From Candidatus Didemnitutus sp. (GTDB lineage Bacteria > Verrucomicrobiota > Verrucomicrobiia > Opitutales > Opitutaceae): DNA of 14,587 nucleotides. The position numbers and the translations under genes are program-made. The stretch spans positions 1 to 14,587 of the forward strand of contig JAUXOH010000163.1 in the NCBI GenBank assembly GCA_030682505.1, written 5' to 3'. The notes beneath the pieces were generated by a model. The model had not been told where the DNA came from. It did not search any database and saw nothing but the letters and a program-made list of their open reading frames with translations. Of this stretch, positions 6,747-13,628 are shown piece by piece. Each line of letters begins with the position of its first letter. Position 1 is the first letter of the stretch.

Positions 6747-7070
6747 ATGATCAAGAGTCTACTCATCACCGTCCTGTTCGTTGCCTTCGGGCTCACCTCG
6801 GCTCTGGCTGCGGACGAGGGCCTGACCGGCAAGGTCACCGCGATCGACGGGCAACAGGTCCGGATTGAAGCCTCGGCCGAACTGCCGACCTGGGCGAAGA
6901 AGGGCGGCTACCTGCGCGCCGTCAACGAGGCCGGCAAGCTGGTCCTGCGCGGCGCCAAGATCACCGGCGTCGAGGGCAACGTCATTATCCTCACCACCAG
7001 CAAGGCGAACGAGATGAAGGTCGGGGAGATGTACACCCTCGGCAAAGGCAAGGCATCGGCGGGCTGCTAG
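6747..7070 (+). CDS. Small secreted protein of unknown function
   Basis: This 107-residue protein has a Sec signal peptide (MIKSLLITVLFVAFGLTSALA, cleavage near residue 21-22), so it is periplasmic or exported. I do not recognise the family. The mature part of about 85 residues looks beta-rich, with two GKVTAIDGQQV/GAKITGVEGNVI-like segments (about 28-40 and 69-80) that resemble each other, suggesting a small beta-barrel fold (OB- or SH3-like) perhaps with internal repetition. The only cysteine is the last residue, C107, in KASAGC. AAGGAG at 6733-6738, 8 nt before the ATG, is the strongest ribosome-binding site in the window, suggesting high expression. It is transcribed with the porin and followed by a strong hairpin, so the pair form a unit. 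It might be a partner of the porin or the reductase. Confidence 0.75.
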   Translation: MIKSLLITVLFVAFGLTSALAADEGLTGKVTAIDGQQVRIEASAELPTWAKKGGYLRAVNEAGKLVLRGAKITGVEGNVIILTTSKANEMKVGEMYTLGKGKASAGC

Positions 7071-7103
7071 CAGCCCGTTCCGATTGGTCATTCCAACCCA
7101 AGC

Positions 7104-7131
7104 CGGGGCGGGATCATCCGATCCCGCCCCG
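7104..7131 (+). terminator. Strong GC-rich hairpin after the porin/small-protein pair
   Basis: CGGGGCGGGATC (7104-7115) pairs perfectly with GATCCCGCCCCG (7120-7131): 12 bp around an ATCC loop, 33 nt past the stop codon. There is no T-run, so it is not a canonical intrinsic terminator. It may act as a T-less terminator on either strand or protect the 3' end of a highly expressed message. Confidence 0.5.
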
Positions 7132-7197
7132 CACTCTGGTCCCACGATCACCCGGATATTTCCACCAACATACCGTCTTCGAGCTTCGCGATCTAAC

Positions 7198-7254
7198 GGG
7201 TGAATCACCCCACGATCGCCCAGCCGGCAGGGTGCGAAAGGAAACGCTCGCGCC
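7198..7254 (+). promoter_or_regulatory. Leader of the molybdenum-cofactor operon with two inverted repeats
   Basis: GGGTGAATCACCC (7198-7210) is a 13-base dyad with 6-base arms around a single A, a possible operator half-site arrangement. GGTGCGA (7231-7237) pairs with TCGCGCC (7248-7254), 7 bp with one T-G wobble, with a purine-rich loop containing AAAGGAAA. The second hairpin covers an alternative in-frame GTG at 7232, which argues for starting moeA at 7277. I looked for the known Moco riboswitch here and did not recognise it. Confidence 0.3.
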
Positions 7255-7276
7255 TCCCTCCTTGGAAAGAAGACCC

Positions 7277-8551
7277 ATGGCTGTCCCACCCAACCCGGAC
7301 GTTCGCGTCCCCATTCCTCCGTCGCCACCCGGCGAATGTGCACCTGCCCTCGCGCAGGTGTCGGTCGGAGCCGCCCGGGCCACCGTGCTGGCGGGCGCGC
7401 GGGTGCTGGGCGCTGAGCGCCTTCCCTTTGCCGCGGCGAGCGGTCGCCGGTTGGCCGCCGACATTCTGGCCGGGGAGGACTGCCCGGCCTTCGACACGAG
7501 CGCAGTCGACGGTTACGCTGTGACGGCGCGCCCGGAACCGGAGCGCGGCAGTGCCTACCGGATCATCGGGGAAGCGGCGGCGGGTCGCGTTTTTCAAGGA
7601 ACCCTCAAGGCGGGCGAGTGCGTGCGCATCCTGACCGGGGCTGCGGTACCGTCGGGCGCCGGCGCCGTCCTGAGGCAGGAAGATGTCCGCCGGGAAGGAG
7701 ATGGCATCGTGGTCGACGAAGAGACCAGCAGGGATTATCTGCGTCGCCGGGCCGAGAACCATGCCGCGGGAAGCATCGTGCTCCCCGCCGGCACCAAGCT
7801 GGGACCGATCGAGCTCTCGATCTTGGCGGCACACGGTGAAGTGAGCCCGCTGGTGCACCGCGTCGCGCGGGTGGCCCATCTGGTCACCGGTTCCGAACTC
7901 GTGGCGCCGGACGCCGTGCCGACCGCCGGTCAGGTGCGCGACAGCAACTCGGCGTTGATCGCGGCGTTGGTCGACCGGGAAGGGGCGCAACTGGTCGCAC
8001 AGCTTCGCTTGCCGGATGACGCCGCCGTGTGCGAGGCGACGATTCGCAACCTGCCTGATCTCGACGTGCTGCTGATTTCGGGGGGAGCGGGCGAGGGGGA
8101 TTACGATCACGCGGTGCCCGTGTTGCAGCAGGTCGGCTTTTCCCTGCAGTTCCGCTCGGTCCGGGTGCGTCCGGGCAAGCCGCTGGGCTTTGCGGTCCGG
8201 GGTGCGCAACTGGCTTTCGCGCTGCCGGGGAATCCGGTCTCCCATTGGGCGACGTGGCAACTGTTCGTCGGTCCGGCGCTGCGGCAGCTGGCTGGGGCCC
8301 CTGAACCGGAGGCTGCGCCGCGCGTCACGGGAACCCTGGCAACTGCCTGGCGGGTGGCAGCCTCGGGGCGCGACGTGTTCTGGCCGGCCCGCGCCGAACC
8401 GAGCGGTGGAGGCTGGCGAGTCTGGCCGGCGCGATTCGTCAATTCCGGGGATCTGGCCGGTGTTGCCGGCTCCAACTCACTGCTCTGCGCGGGGGCCGAC
8501 GGCGGTGACCGCCCGGCGGGATCCACCGTCGAACTGATGCTTGTCCCATGA
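7277..8551 (+). CDS. moeA: Molybdopterin molybdenumtransferase MoeA
   Basis: This 424-residue protein has the usual MoeA length and layout. MoeA hydrolyses MPT-AMP, made by MogA, and inserts molybdate to form the molybdenum cofactor in the cytoplasm. Visible motifs: FDTSAVDGYAV (about 72-82, usually SAMDGYA), RILTGAAVPSGA, HLVTGSELV, SGGAGEGDYD (268-277, usually SGGVSVGDYD), PGKP (299-302) and LPGNP (316-320), all in family order. The small substitutions in the DGYA and GDYD loops keep the aspartates. ATG 7277 is preferred over an in-frame GTG at 7232 because it has the purine-rich GGAAAGAAG just upstream, while the GTG has none and lies in a hairpin. It opens the nine-gene Moco operon; its stop overlaps the moaC start as ATGA. 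Confidence 0.95.
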   Translation: MAVPPNPDVRVPIPPSPPGECAPALAQVSVGAARATVLAGARVLGAERLPFAAASGRRLAADILAGEDCPAFDTSAVDGYAVTARPEPERGSAYRIIGEAAAGRVFQGTLKAGECVRILTGAAVPSGAGAVLRQEDVRREGDGIVVDEETSRDYLRRRAENHAAGSIVLPAGTKLGPIELSILAAHGEVSPLVHRVARVAHLVTGSELVAPDAVPTAGQVRDSNSALIAALVDREGAQLVAQLRLPDDAAVCEATIRNLPDLDVLLISGGAGEGDYDHAVPVLQQVGFSLQFRSVRVRPGKPLGFAVRGAQLAFALPGNPVSHWATWQLFVGPALRQLAGAPEPEAAPRVTGTLATAWRVAASGRDVFWPARAEPSGGGWRVWPARFVNSGDLAGVAGSNSLLCAGADGGDRPAGSTVELMLVP

Positions 8552-9012
8552 ACCCCAACCTTAACCCGTCCGTCTTCTCCCATCTCAGCCCGACCGGTGA
8601 TGCCCGCATGGTGTCGGTCGGGGAAAAGCCCGAACAGGTGCGACTCGCGCGGGCCGCCGGTCGGGTGTGTTGCGCCGCCGCGACGATCAGCCTGCTCCGC
8701 GCCCAAGCCCTGCCCAAGGGGGATGTGCTGACGGTGGCCAAGCTCGCCGGCATCCAGGCGGCGAAGGCCACGAGCGCACTCATTCCGCTCTGTCATCCGC
8801 TGCTGCTCACGGGCATCGACCTCGACTTCGTGGTGGAGGATCGCGCCATCACCATCGGTGCGTGTGTGCGCACGACTGGGCGGACGGGAGTGGAAATGGA
8901 GGCGCTGACCGCCGTGGCGGTGGCGGCGCTGGCGATCTACGACATGTGCAAGGCGGTTGATCGGGAAATGTCGATCGAGGGCATCCATGTCGTCGCGAAG
9001 GAGAAGTCATGA
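8548..9012 (+). CDS. moaC: Cyclic pyranopterin monophosphate synthase MoaC
   Basis: The 154-residue protein converts 3',8-cyclo-7,8-dihydro-GTP, the MoaA product, into cyclic pyranopterin monophosphate, the second step of molybdopterin synthesis. Family signatures are intact: SALIPLCHPLLLTG (76-89), TGVEMEALTAVAVAALAIYD (113-132) and DMCKAVDRE (132-140). D132 and K135 match the catalytic Asp and Lys of E. coli MoaC (D128, K131). The start overlaps the moeA stop by four bases (ATGA), indicating translational coupling; there is no separate Shine-Dalgarno. Its own stop overlaps the mogA start in the same way. Length is close to the family norm of about 160. Confidence 0.97.
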   Translation: MNPNLNPSVFSHLSPTGDARMVSVGEKPEQVRLARAAGRVCCAAATISLLRAQALPKGDVLTVAKLAGIQAAKATSALIPLCHPLLLTGIDLDFVVEDRAITIGACVRTTGRTGVEMEALTAVAVAALAIYDMCKAVDREMSIEGIHVVAKEKS

Positions 9013-9527
9013 AGATCGGTCGCATCACCCTGAGCGATCGCGCGAGTCGCGGAGACTACGCGGATCTCAGCGGGCCCGAGATCGAGCGGGTGGTCCGCGA
9101 CCGGTTTGTCGACGAGATCGACTGGGTACGGATCGTCCTTCCCGATGAGGCCGACCAACTCGCCGCAGCGCTGCGACGGCTGGCCGACGAGGAGCATTGC
9201 CACCTGATCATCACGACCGGCGGCACCGGCCCGATGCCGCGCGACGTGACCCCCGAGGCGACGCGAACCGTTCTGGAAAAGGAGCTGCCCGGATTTGGTG
9301 AGGCAATGCGCCGCGCGAGCTTCGCCACCGTGCCAACCTCCATTCTCTCCCGCGCGACCGCCGGCACGCGCGGCACCTCGCTGATCGTCAATCTGCCGGG
9401 CCGGCCGGCCGCGATCGCCGTTTGTCTCGCGCCGCTGCTGCCCGCGATCGCCGAGGCCATCGATCACCTCGCCGGATTCCGGCCGCAGTTGGCGCCATCA
9501 GGAGTGGTCTGCGCCCCCGTGTCATGA
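9009..9527 (+). CDS. mogA: Molybdopterin adenylyltransferase MogA (MoaB/Mog family)
   Basis: This 172-residue protein belongs to the family that adenylates molybdopterin to MPT-AMP, the substrate of MoeA. Residues 6-18 read ITLSDRASRGDYA, matching the MogA start, and TTGGTGPMPRDVTPEAT (69-85) is the molybdopterin-binding signature, with D79 at the position of the essential E. coli MogA D82. GFGEAMRRAS and SILSRATAGTRG follow in order, then LPGRPAA. It resembles MogA more than MoaB but is about 20 residues shorter than the E. coli enzyme. Both of its ends overlap neighbours by ATGA (moaC and the transporter). Having both mogA and moeA here covers the full metal-insertion step. Confidence 0.92.
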   Translation: MKIGRITLSDRASRGDYADLSGPEIERVVRDRFVDEIDWVRIVLPDEADQLAAALRRLADEEHCHLIITTGGTGPMPRDVTPEATRTVLEKELPGFGEAMRRASFATVPTSILSRATAGTRGTSLIVNLPGRPAAIAVCLAPLLPAIAEAIDHLAGFRPQLAPSGVVCAPVS

Positions 9528-10681
9528 ACGCAACCCACCCAGACCACAGTCCGGCGCTTCGCTTCAACTGCGGCGAGTGGGCGGGAGCATTCGGCGACAT
9601 CGGCACGGACCTGCCGCTCCTAGTGGCCATGCTGGCGGCGACCGGCCTTGCGGCCGGACCGGTCTTCTTCGCCTTCGGTGTCGCGTTGATCCTGAGCGGA
9701 TGGCTCTACCGGCTGCCGATGCCTGTGCAGCCGTTGAAGGCGATGGCTGTGGTCGTGATCGCCGGGCAGGCGAGCGGCCCGCAACTGCAGTTGGCCGGCC
9801 TGATCCTCGGCACCCTCATGCTGGTGTTGGCCATGAGTGGCGCGCTGACCTGGTTGGTGCGGGTCATCCCGCTGTGCGTGGTGCGAGGCGTGCAGGTGGG
9901 ACTGGCTTTGAATTTGGGCTGGGCGGCACTCCGCATGGCCGGGCGGCATGGCGTCGCCGGGTGGATGGTCGCACTGGTGGCGTTGGGGATGCTGCTTTGG
10001 CTGCGTCGCTCGCCCCGGTGGCCCGGTGGCCTGCTGGTGATTGGCGCCGGCTTGCTCTGGACGCTGGGCACCCAGGTGGATTGGTCGGTCGGTTTCGCCC
10101 GGCCGGCGTTGACGACCCTGACCCTGCCGGAGCTTCCGTGGAGCGACTGGTCGGTGGTGCTCGGATTGCTCGTGCTGCCGCAGCTGCCGCTGTCACTTTC
10201 GAATTCACTCGTCGCGACGCAACGCACCGTGGCCGACCTGTTCCCGTCGCGGCCGGTCAGTGCCCGCGGGCTTGGGTTCACCTTTGCCGGACTCAACTTT
10301 CTTGCGCCGTTGCTCGGTGGCGTGCCGGTGTGTCATGGGTGCGGCGGACTGGCGGGCCACTACGCGCTCGGGGCGCGCACCGGGGGCTCGGTCATCATCT
10401 ACGGTTCAGTTTTCTTGCTCGGTGGAGCGCTGCTCGGGGGCGCGCTGGCCGAGATCGCCCGCCTGTTTCCCTTCCCGTTGCTCGGGGCTCTGCTCCTCCT
10501 CGAATCGGGTGTCCTCGTCTCACTGGCGCGCGACCAAGTGGCTTCGCCCACGCTGTTTCTCGTCACAGCGCCCGTGGCGCTGTGCTGCGTTTTCCTACCC
10601 TACGGCTACCTGATCGGCGCCGGCTTGGGCATTTTGCTTTACCATGCCTTCCTCCACACCTCCTCCCTGCGTGCCGCTTGA
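9524..10681 (+). CDS. MOT1-type molybdate transporter
   Basis: The 385-residue protein is an integral membrane protein with roughly ten predicted helices. GAFGDIGTDLPLLVAML (about 21-37) and PVCHGCGGLAGHYALGARTG (268-287) are the two hallmark motifs of the MOT1/SulP-related family (Pfam MFS_MOT1), whose plant and algal members are high-affinity molybdate transporters. It likely imports molybdate for the adjoining pathway and stands in place of an ABC-type ModABC system. It starts at ATG 9524, overlapping the mogA stop as ATGA; an in-frame GTG at 9422 would lie inside mogA and is rejected. It overlaps the start of moaA by 38 nt. Sulfate or tungstate transport cannot be excluded from sequence, but the location inside a Moco operon favours molybdate. 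Confidence 0.88.
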   Translation: MNATHPDHSPALRFNCGEWAGAFGDIGTDLPLLVAMLAATGLAAGPVFFAFGVALILSGWLYRLPMPVQPLKAMAVVVIAGQASGPQLQLAGLILGTLMLVLAMSGALTWLVRVIPLCVVRGVQVGLALNLGWAALRMAGRHGVAGWMVALVALGMLLWLRRSPRWPGGLLVIGAGLLWTLGTQVDWSVGFARPALTTLTLPELPWSDWSVVLGLLVLPQLPLSLSNSLVATQRTVADLFPSRPVSARGLGFTFAGLNFLAPLLGGVPVCHGCGGLAGHYALGARTGGSVIIYGSVFLLGGALLGGALAEIARLFPFPLLGALLLLESGVLVSLARDQVASPTLFLVTAPVALCCVFLPYGYLIGAGLGILLYHAFLHTSSLRAA

Positions 10682-11684
10682 GCCAACCTCCCAGCCCGGC
10701 CCGGGCCTGCGCGACTCGTTCGGCCGCGTCATCGATTACCTGCGGGTCTCGGTGACCGACGCCTGCAACCTGCGCTGCGTCTATTGCCTGCCGGCGCGAG
10801 CCCGGTTCCAACCGCGGGACATGCTGCTGACCGATGAGGAACTGGTCCGGCTGCTCGGGTTGTTTGCCAGGTCGGGGTTTCGCAAGGTGCGCTTCACCGG
10901 CGGCGAACCGACGCTGCGGAGTTCGCTGGTGGAGATCGTGGCGGCGACCTCGCGCCTGCGCGGGATTGAACGGGTTGGTCTCACCACCAACGGGCTGCTG
11001 CTCGGGCAACAGGCGGGGGCGCTGCGCGCCGCTGGACTCCACTCGGTGAATGTCTCGATCGACTCATTGGACCAGGATCGCTTCGGGCGGATCACGCGGC
11101 GAGGCGATCTTCGCGACGTGTTGGCCGGGATCGAGGCTGCGCGGGCGGCGGGCCTGCAGATCAAGATCAACTGCGTGGTTTGCCGCGGACTGAACGACGG
11201 GGAGGACATCATTGACCTGGCGCGGCTCACGTTGGTGGAGCCATGGCAGGTGCGCTTCATCGAGGAGATGCCGTTCCGCAAGAGTGCCCATGCCAGCGCG
11301 CAGCATCCCGTGCCGGAGGAGCAGCTGCTCGCCCGCCTGCGGGCGGCCTTTGGCGAACTCGAGTTGCTCAACGGAGGCAGGCTCGATGGTGAGGCACGCG
11401 TCTTCCGGTTGCCCAATGCGCGTGGCACGGTGGGCTTCATCTCGCCGGTTTCCCGTCCGTTCTGCGGGGATTGCAACCGTCTGCGGCTGACGGCGGACGG
11501 CGTGCTGCGGATGTGCCTGTTGCGCGACGAGGAAATCCACCTGCGCATGCTCCTGCGCGGCGGCGCCTCGGATCAGGCCCTGCTCGATCAGATCAAGCTG
11601 GCGGTGATCGCCAAGCCGTGGGGACACGGTCTGCCGGATCAGGTGTTCCCCGCCAACCGGACCATGTCGGAGATTGGAGGCTGA
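10644..11684 (+). CDS. moaA: GTP 3',8-cyclase MoaA (radical SAM)
   Basis: The 346-residue protein performs the first step of molybdopterin synthesis, radical-SAM rearrangement of GTP. C41, C45 and C48 (CNLRCVYC) form the SAM-binding [4Fe-4S] site; FTGGEPTLR follows; C274, C277 and C291 (CGDC then RMCL) bind the second, substrate-side cluster. The C-terminus ends in GG, which is required in known MoaA proteins. The N-terminus has about 17 extra, proline-rich residues compared with E. coli MoaA. A GTG at 10671 would remove nine of them and shrink the 38-nt overlap with the transporter gene; the start is therefore uncertain. No Shine-Dalgarno is seen at either, consistent with coupling to the upstream gene. 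Confidence 0.96.
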   Translation: MPSSTPPPCVPLEPTSQPGPGLRDSFGRVIDYLRVSVTDACNLRCVYCLPARARFQPRDMLLTDEELVRLLGLFARSGFRKVRFTGGEPTLRSSLVEIVAATSRLRGIERVGLTTNGLLLGQQAGALRAAGLHSVNVSIDSLDQDRFGRITRRGDLRDVLAGIEAARAAGLQIKINCVVCRGLNDGEDIIDLARLTLVEPWQVRFIEEMPFRKSAHASAQHPVPEEQLLARLRAAFGELELLNGGRLDGEARVFRLPNARGTVGFISPVSRPFCGDCNRLRLTADGVLRMCLLRDEEIHLRMLLRGGASDQALLDQIKLAVIAKPWGHGLPDQVFPANRTMSEIGG

Positions 11685-11687
11685 CCC

Positions 11688-11957
11688 ATGGACGCGGAAC
11701 TCATCGCCTCCCAACCCATCGCGGTCACCGTGCGCTTCTTTGCCCTGTTGCGGGAACAGGCGGGTTGCGGCGAACTGGTTTGCTCCACCACGGCCGGCAC
11801 CCCCCGCCAACTCTACGCGGAGCTGGCCACGCAGCGTGGGCTGACTTTTCCCGAACACCTGCTCGGCGTCGCCGTGAACGAGCGCTACGCGGCGCTGGAT
11901 GCTCCGCTCGGTGACGGTGATCGGATCGTCTTCATTCCACCGGTGGCGGGAGGCTGA
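11688..11957 (+). CDS. moaD: Molybdopterin synthase sulfur-carrier subunit MoaD
   Basis: The 89-residue ubiquitin-fold protein carries the thiocarboxylate sulfur used by MoaE to turn cPMP into molybdopterin. VTVRFFALLREQAG (13-26) opens the beta-grasp fold and the chain ends VAGG (86-89), whose terminal glycine is adenylated by MoeB and thiocarboxylated. FIPPVAGG is the typical MoaD tail. The Shine-Dalgarno GGAGG lies in the end of moaA, whose stop is 3 nt upstream of this start. Its partner, the MoaE-MoeB fusion, starts 2 nt after its stop. Confidence 0.95.
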   Translation: MDAELIASQPIAVTVRFFALLREQAGCGELVCSTTAGTPRQLYAELATQRGLTFPEHLLGVAVNERYAALDAPLGDGDRIVFIPPVAGG

Positions 11958-11959
11958 CC

Positions 11960-13156
11960 ATGTTTTCCCTCCAAGACACTCCGATTGATGTGACTGAATG
12001 CCGGTGCCGCTTGGCGCGGGCTGATGCCGGGGCCTGCGTGACCTTCGAGGGCTGGGTGCGCAACCACCACCGCGGACGGCCGGTGACATGCCTCGAGTAT
12101 GAATCGTTTGGCGCCCTGGCCCAGGCCGAGGGTGACCGGATCGTCGCCGACCTTGAGCGCCGCCACCCCGGCGCGCACGTGCTCGGCGTGCACCGCACCG
12201 GGCGGCTTGAGGTTGGAGAACTCGCGGTGTGGCTCGGGGCAACTGCCGCCCATCGGGGTGCTGCGTTCGCGGCTTGCCGCGACTTGATTGAGGAGCTCAA
12301 GCGCAGCCTGCCCGTCTGGAAAAAGGAATTCTTCGGCGATGGCACCAGCGAGTGGGTGAATTGCACCGTGGAGCACAATCCCGGGCGCAGCCGGGACGAT
12401 TACCACTCCCGCTTCCGGCAACTGCAGGCCGTGGGCGCCGCCGGTCTCGACCGGTTGGCGCGCGCGCGGGTGCTCGTCGTCGGCGCGGGCGGACTCGGCA
12501 GTGCCGCGCTGGAAACGCTGGCGGGCAGCGGGATTGGATCAATCACACTGGTCGACCGCGGCCGCGTGGAACTCTCCAACCTGCACCGTCAGACCCTCTA
12601 TGCCGTCGATGATCTGGATCTGACTAAAGCGGCAGTGGCGGCGCGGCGCCTCTCCGCGCGCAACCCGTTTTTGCAGGTCGAGGCCCATGCCGTGGCGGTG
12701 GACGCCGGCAATGTCGTGGGATTGATCGCGGGCCACGAAATCGTGCTCGATTGCTCCGACAATTTTGCCACGCGCTGCCTGCTGCACGATGCCTGCCGGG
12801 CGGTCCGCGTACCCTTGGTGCAGGCGGCGGTGCTCGGCTTCGAGGGTTCGATCAACACCTTCGTCCCGGGCGCGCCCGGTTGTTTGCGCTGCCTGTGGGG
12901 CGCGAATCCGGTGTCCGAACTCGAACAAGTGGTGACCTCGGCCGGTATGCCGGTCTTCGGCGGAGCCGCCGCGACGCTCGGTTGTTTGCAGGGAGCCGAG
13001 GCGATCAAGCTGCTGCTCGACCTGCCCGTGCCCTCGCAGGACTCCACGCTGCTCGTCGATTTGCTCGACACGTCCATCACCCGCATCGGCCGTCGCGCCG
13101 ATCCCGCTTGCCCCGTTTGCGCCGCGCCGACGTTCGTTCCGGCCGGTGCCCCTTGA
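11960..13156 (+). CDS. moaE-moeB: Fusion of molybdopterin synthase catalytic subunit MoaE and adenylyltransferase MoeB
   Basis: One 398-residue reading frame holds two enzymes. About 1-140 is MoaE: FEGWVRNHHRGR (29-40), LEYESF (45-50), HRTGRLEVGE (78-87), AAHRGAAFAACR (96-107), and K114 and K121 in LKRSLPVWKKE, at the spacing of the catalytic Lys119 and Lys126 of E. coli MoaE. After a short linker (DDYHSRFRQL), about 148-390 is MoeB/ThiF-like: GAGGLGS (175-181), NLHRQ, DCSDN (264-268), and two zinc-type pairs, C308/C311 and C384/C387. MoaE transfers MoaD sulfur to cPMP; MoeB re-adenylates MoaD. The cysteine usually seen before AGVLG in MoeB is replaced here (VTSAGMPVFGG). GGGAGG precedes the start. 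The fusion is continuous with no frameshift sign. Confidence 0.95.
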   Translation: MFSLQDTPIDVTECRCRLARADAGACVTFEGWVRNHHRGRPVTCLEYESFGALAQAEGDRIVADLERRHPGAHVLGVHRTGRLEVGELAVWLGATAAHRGAAFAACRDLIEELKRSLPVWKKEFFGDGTSEWVNCTVEHNPGRSRDDYHSRFRQLQAVGAAGLDRLARARVLVVGAGGLGSAALETLAGSGIGSITLVDRGRVELSNLHRQTLYAVDDLDLTKAAVAARRLSARNPFLQVEAHAVAVDAGNVVGLIAGHEIVLDCSDNFATRCLLHDACRAVRVPLVQAAVLGFEGSINTFVPGAPGCLRCLWGANPVSELEQVVTSAGMPVFGGAAATLGCLQGAEAIKLLLDLPVPSQDSTLLVDLLDTSITRIGRRADPACPVCAAPTFVPAGAP

Positions 13157-13160
13157 TCCC

Positions 13161-13628
13161 ATGAAAATCGAAGGCCTGTTTCTCTCCCCGGCACACAATT
13201 ACTTCGGCCACCACGGCGGCCCGGCGGGCGCGACGCCCATCGTCGCCGTGTCTTCACTGGAGTGCATCGCGGGTCGCGGCGTGACCGGCGACCGCTTCTT
13301 CGACCACGCGCCCGATTACAAGGGCCAGATTACGTTCTTTGGCGCGGAGATCTTCGACGCGTTGTGCGCGGCCGTGGGCGCCGATGCGATCCCACCGTCC
13401 GCTGTGCGCCGCAACGTGATCACGCGCGCGGTGGACTTGAACGGCTTGATCGGAAAGGAATTTGAGCTTCAGGGCGTGCGCTTTCTCGGCACGGAGGAAT
13501 GCCGCCCCTGCTATTGGATGGACCAGGCCGTGGCGCCCGGGGCGGAGCAGTGGCTCCAAGGCCGGGGCGGACTTCGGGCGAAGATCCTGAGCAGCGGTTG
13601 GCTTAACCTCGATCCTTCCACAAAATGA
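13161..13628 (+). CDS. MOSC-domain protein
   Basis: This 155-residue, single-domain protein belongs to the MOSC family (named for molybdenum cofactor sulfurase C-termini). Visible signatures: SPAHNYFGHHG (9-19), IAGRGVTGDRFF (36-47), YKGQITFF (53-60), RRNVITRAVDLN (83-94) and ECRPCYWMDQAVAPGAE (113-129) with C114 and C117, the former at the family's conserved cysteine position. MOSC proteins bind or handle Moco or reactive sulfur; the role of short stand-alone members is not settled, and I infer only that this one assists cofactor delivery or sulfuration. ATG 13161 is chosen over GTG 13146, which would overlap the previous gene; there is no clear Shine-Dalgarno. Its stop overlaps the mobA-like start (ATGA). 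Confidence 0.88.
   Translation: MKIEGLFLSPAHNYFGHHGGPAGATPIVAVSSLECIAGRGVTGDRFFDHAPDYKGQITFFGAEIFDALCAAVGADAIPPSAVRRNVITRAVDLNGLIGKEFELQGVRFLGTEECRPCYWMDQAVAPGAEQWLQGRGGLRAKILSSGWLNLDPSTK

Noticed and set aside
7132..7276. Known Moco riboswitch or another established riboswitch upstream of moeA
   Set aside because: I could not recognise the conserved core of the Moco RNA motif or of TPP, cobalamin, SAM or c-di-GMP riboswitches; only simple inverted repeats are reported.
9577..10755. A 392-codon + strand open frame inside the transporter and moaA region
   Set aside because: It is the shifted-frame shadow of the MOT1-like gene: rich in R, G, A and P with no motif, while the overlapping frame carries the MOT1 signatures.
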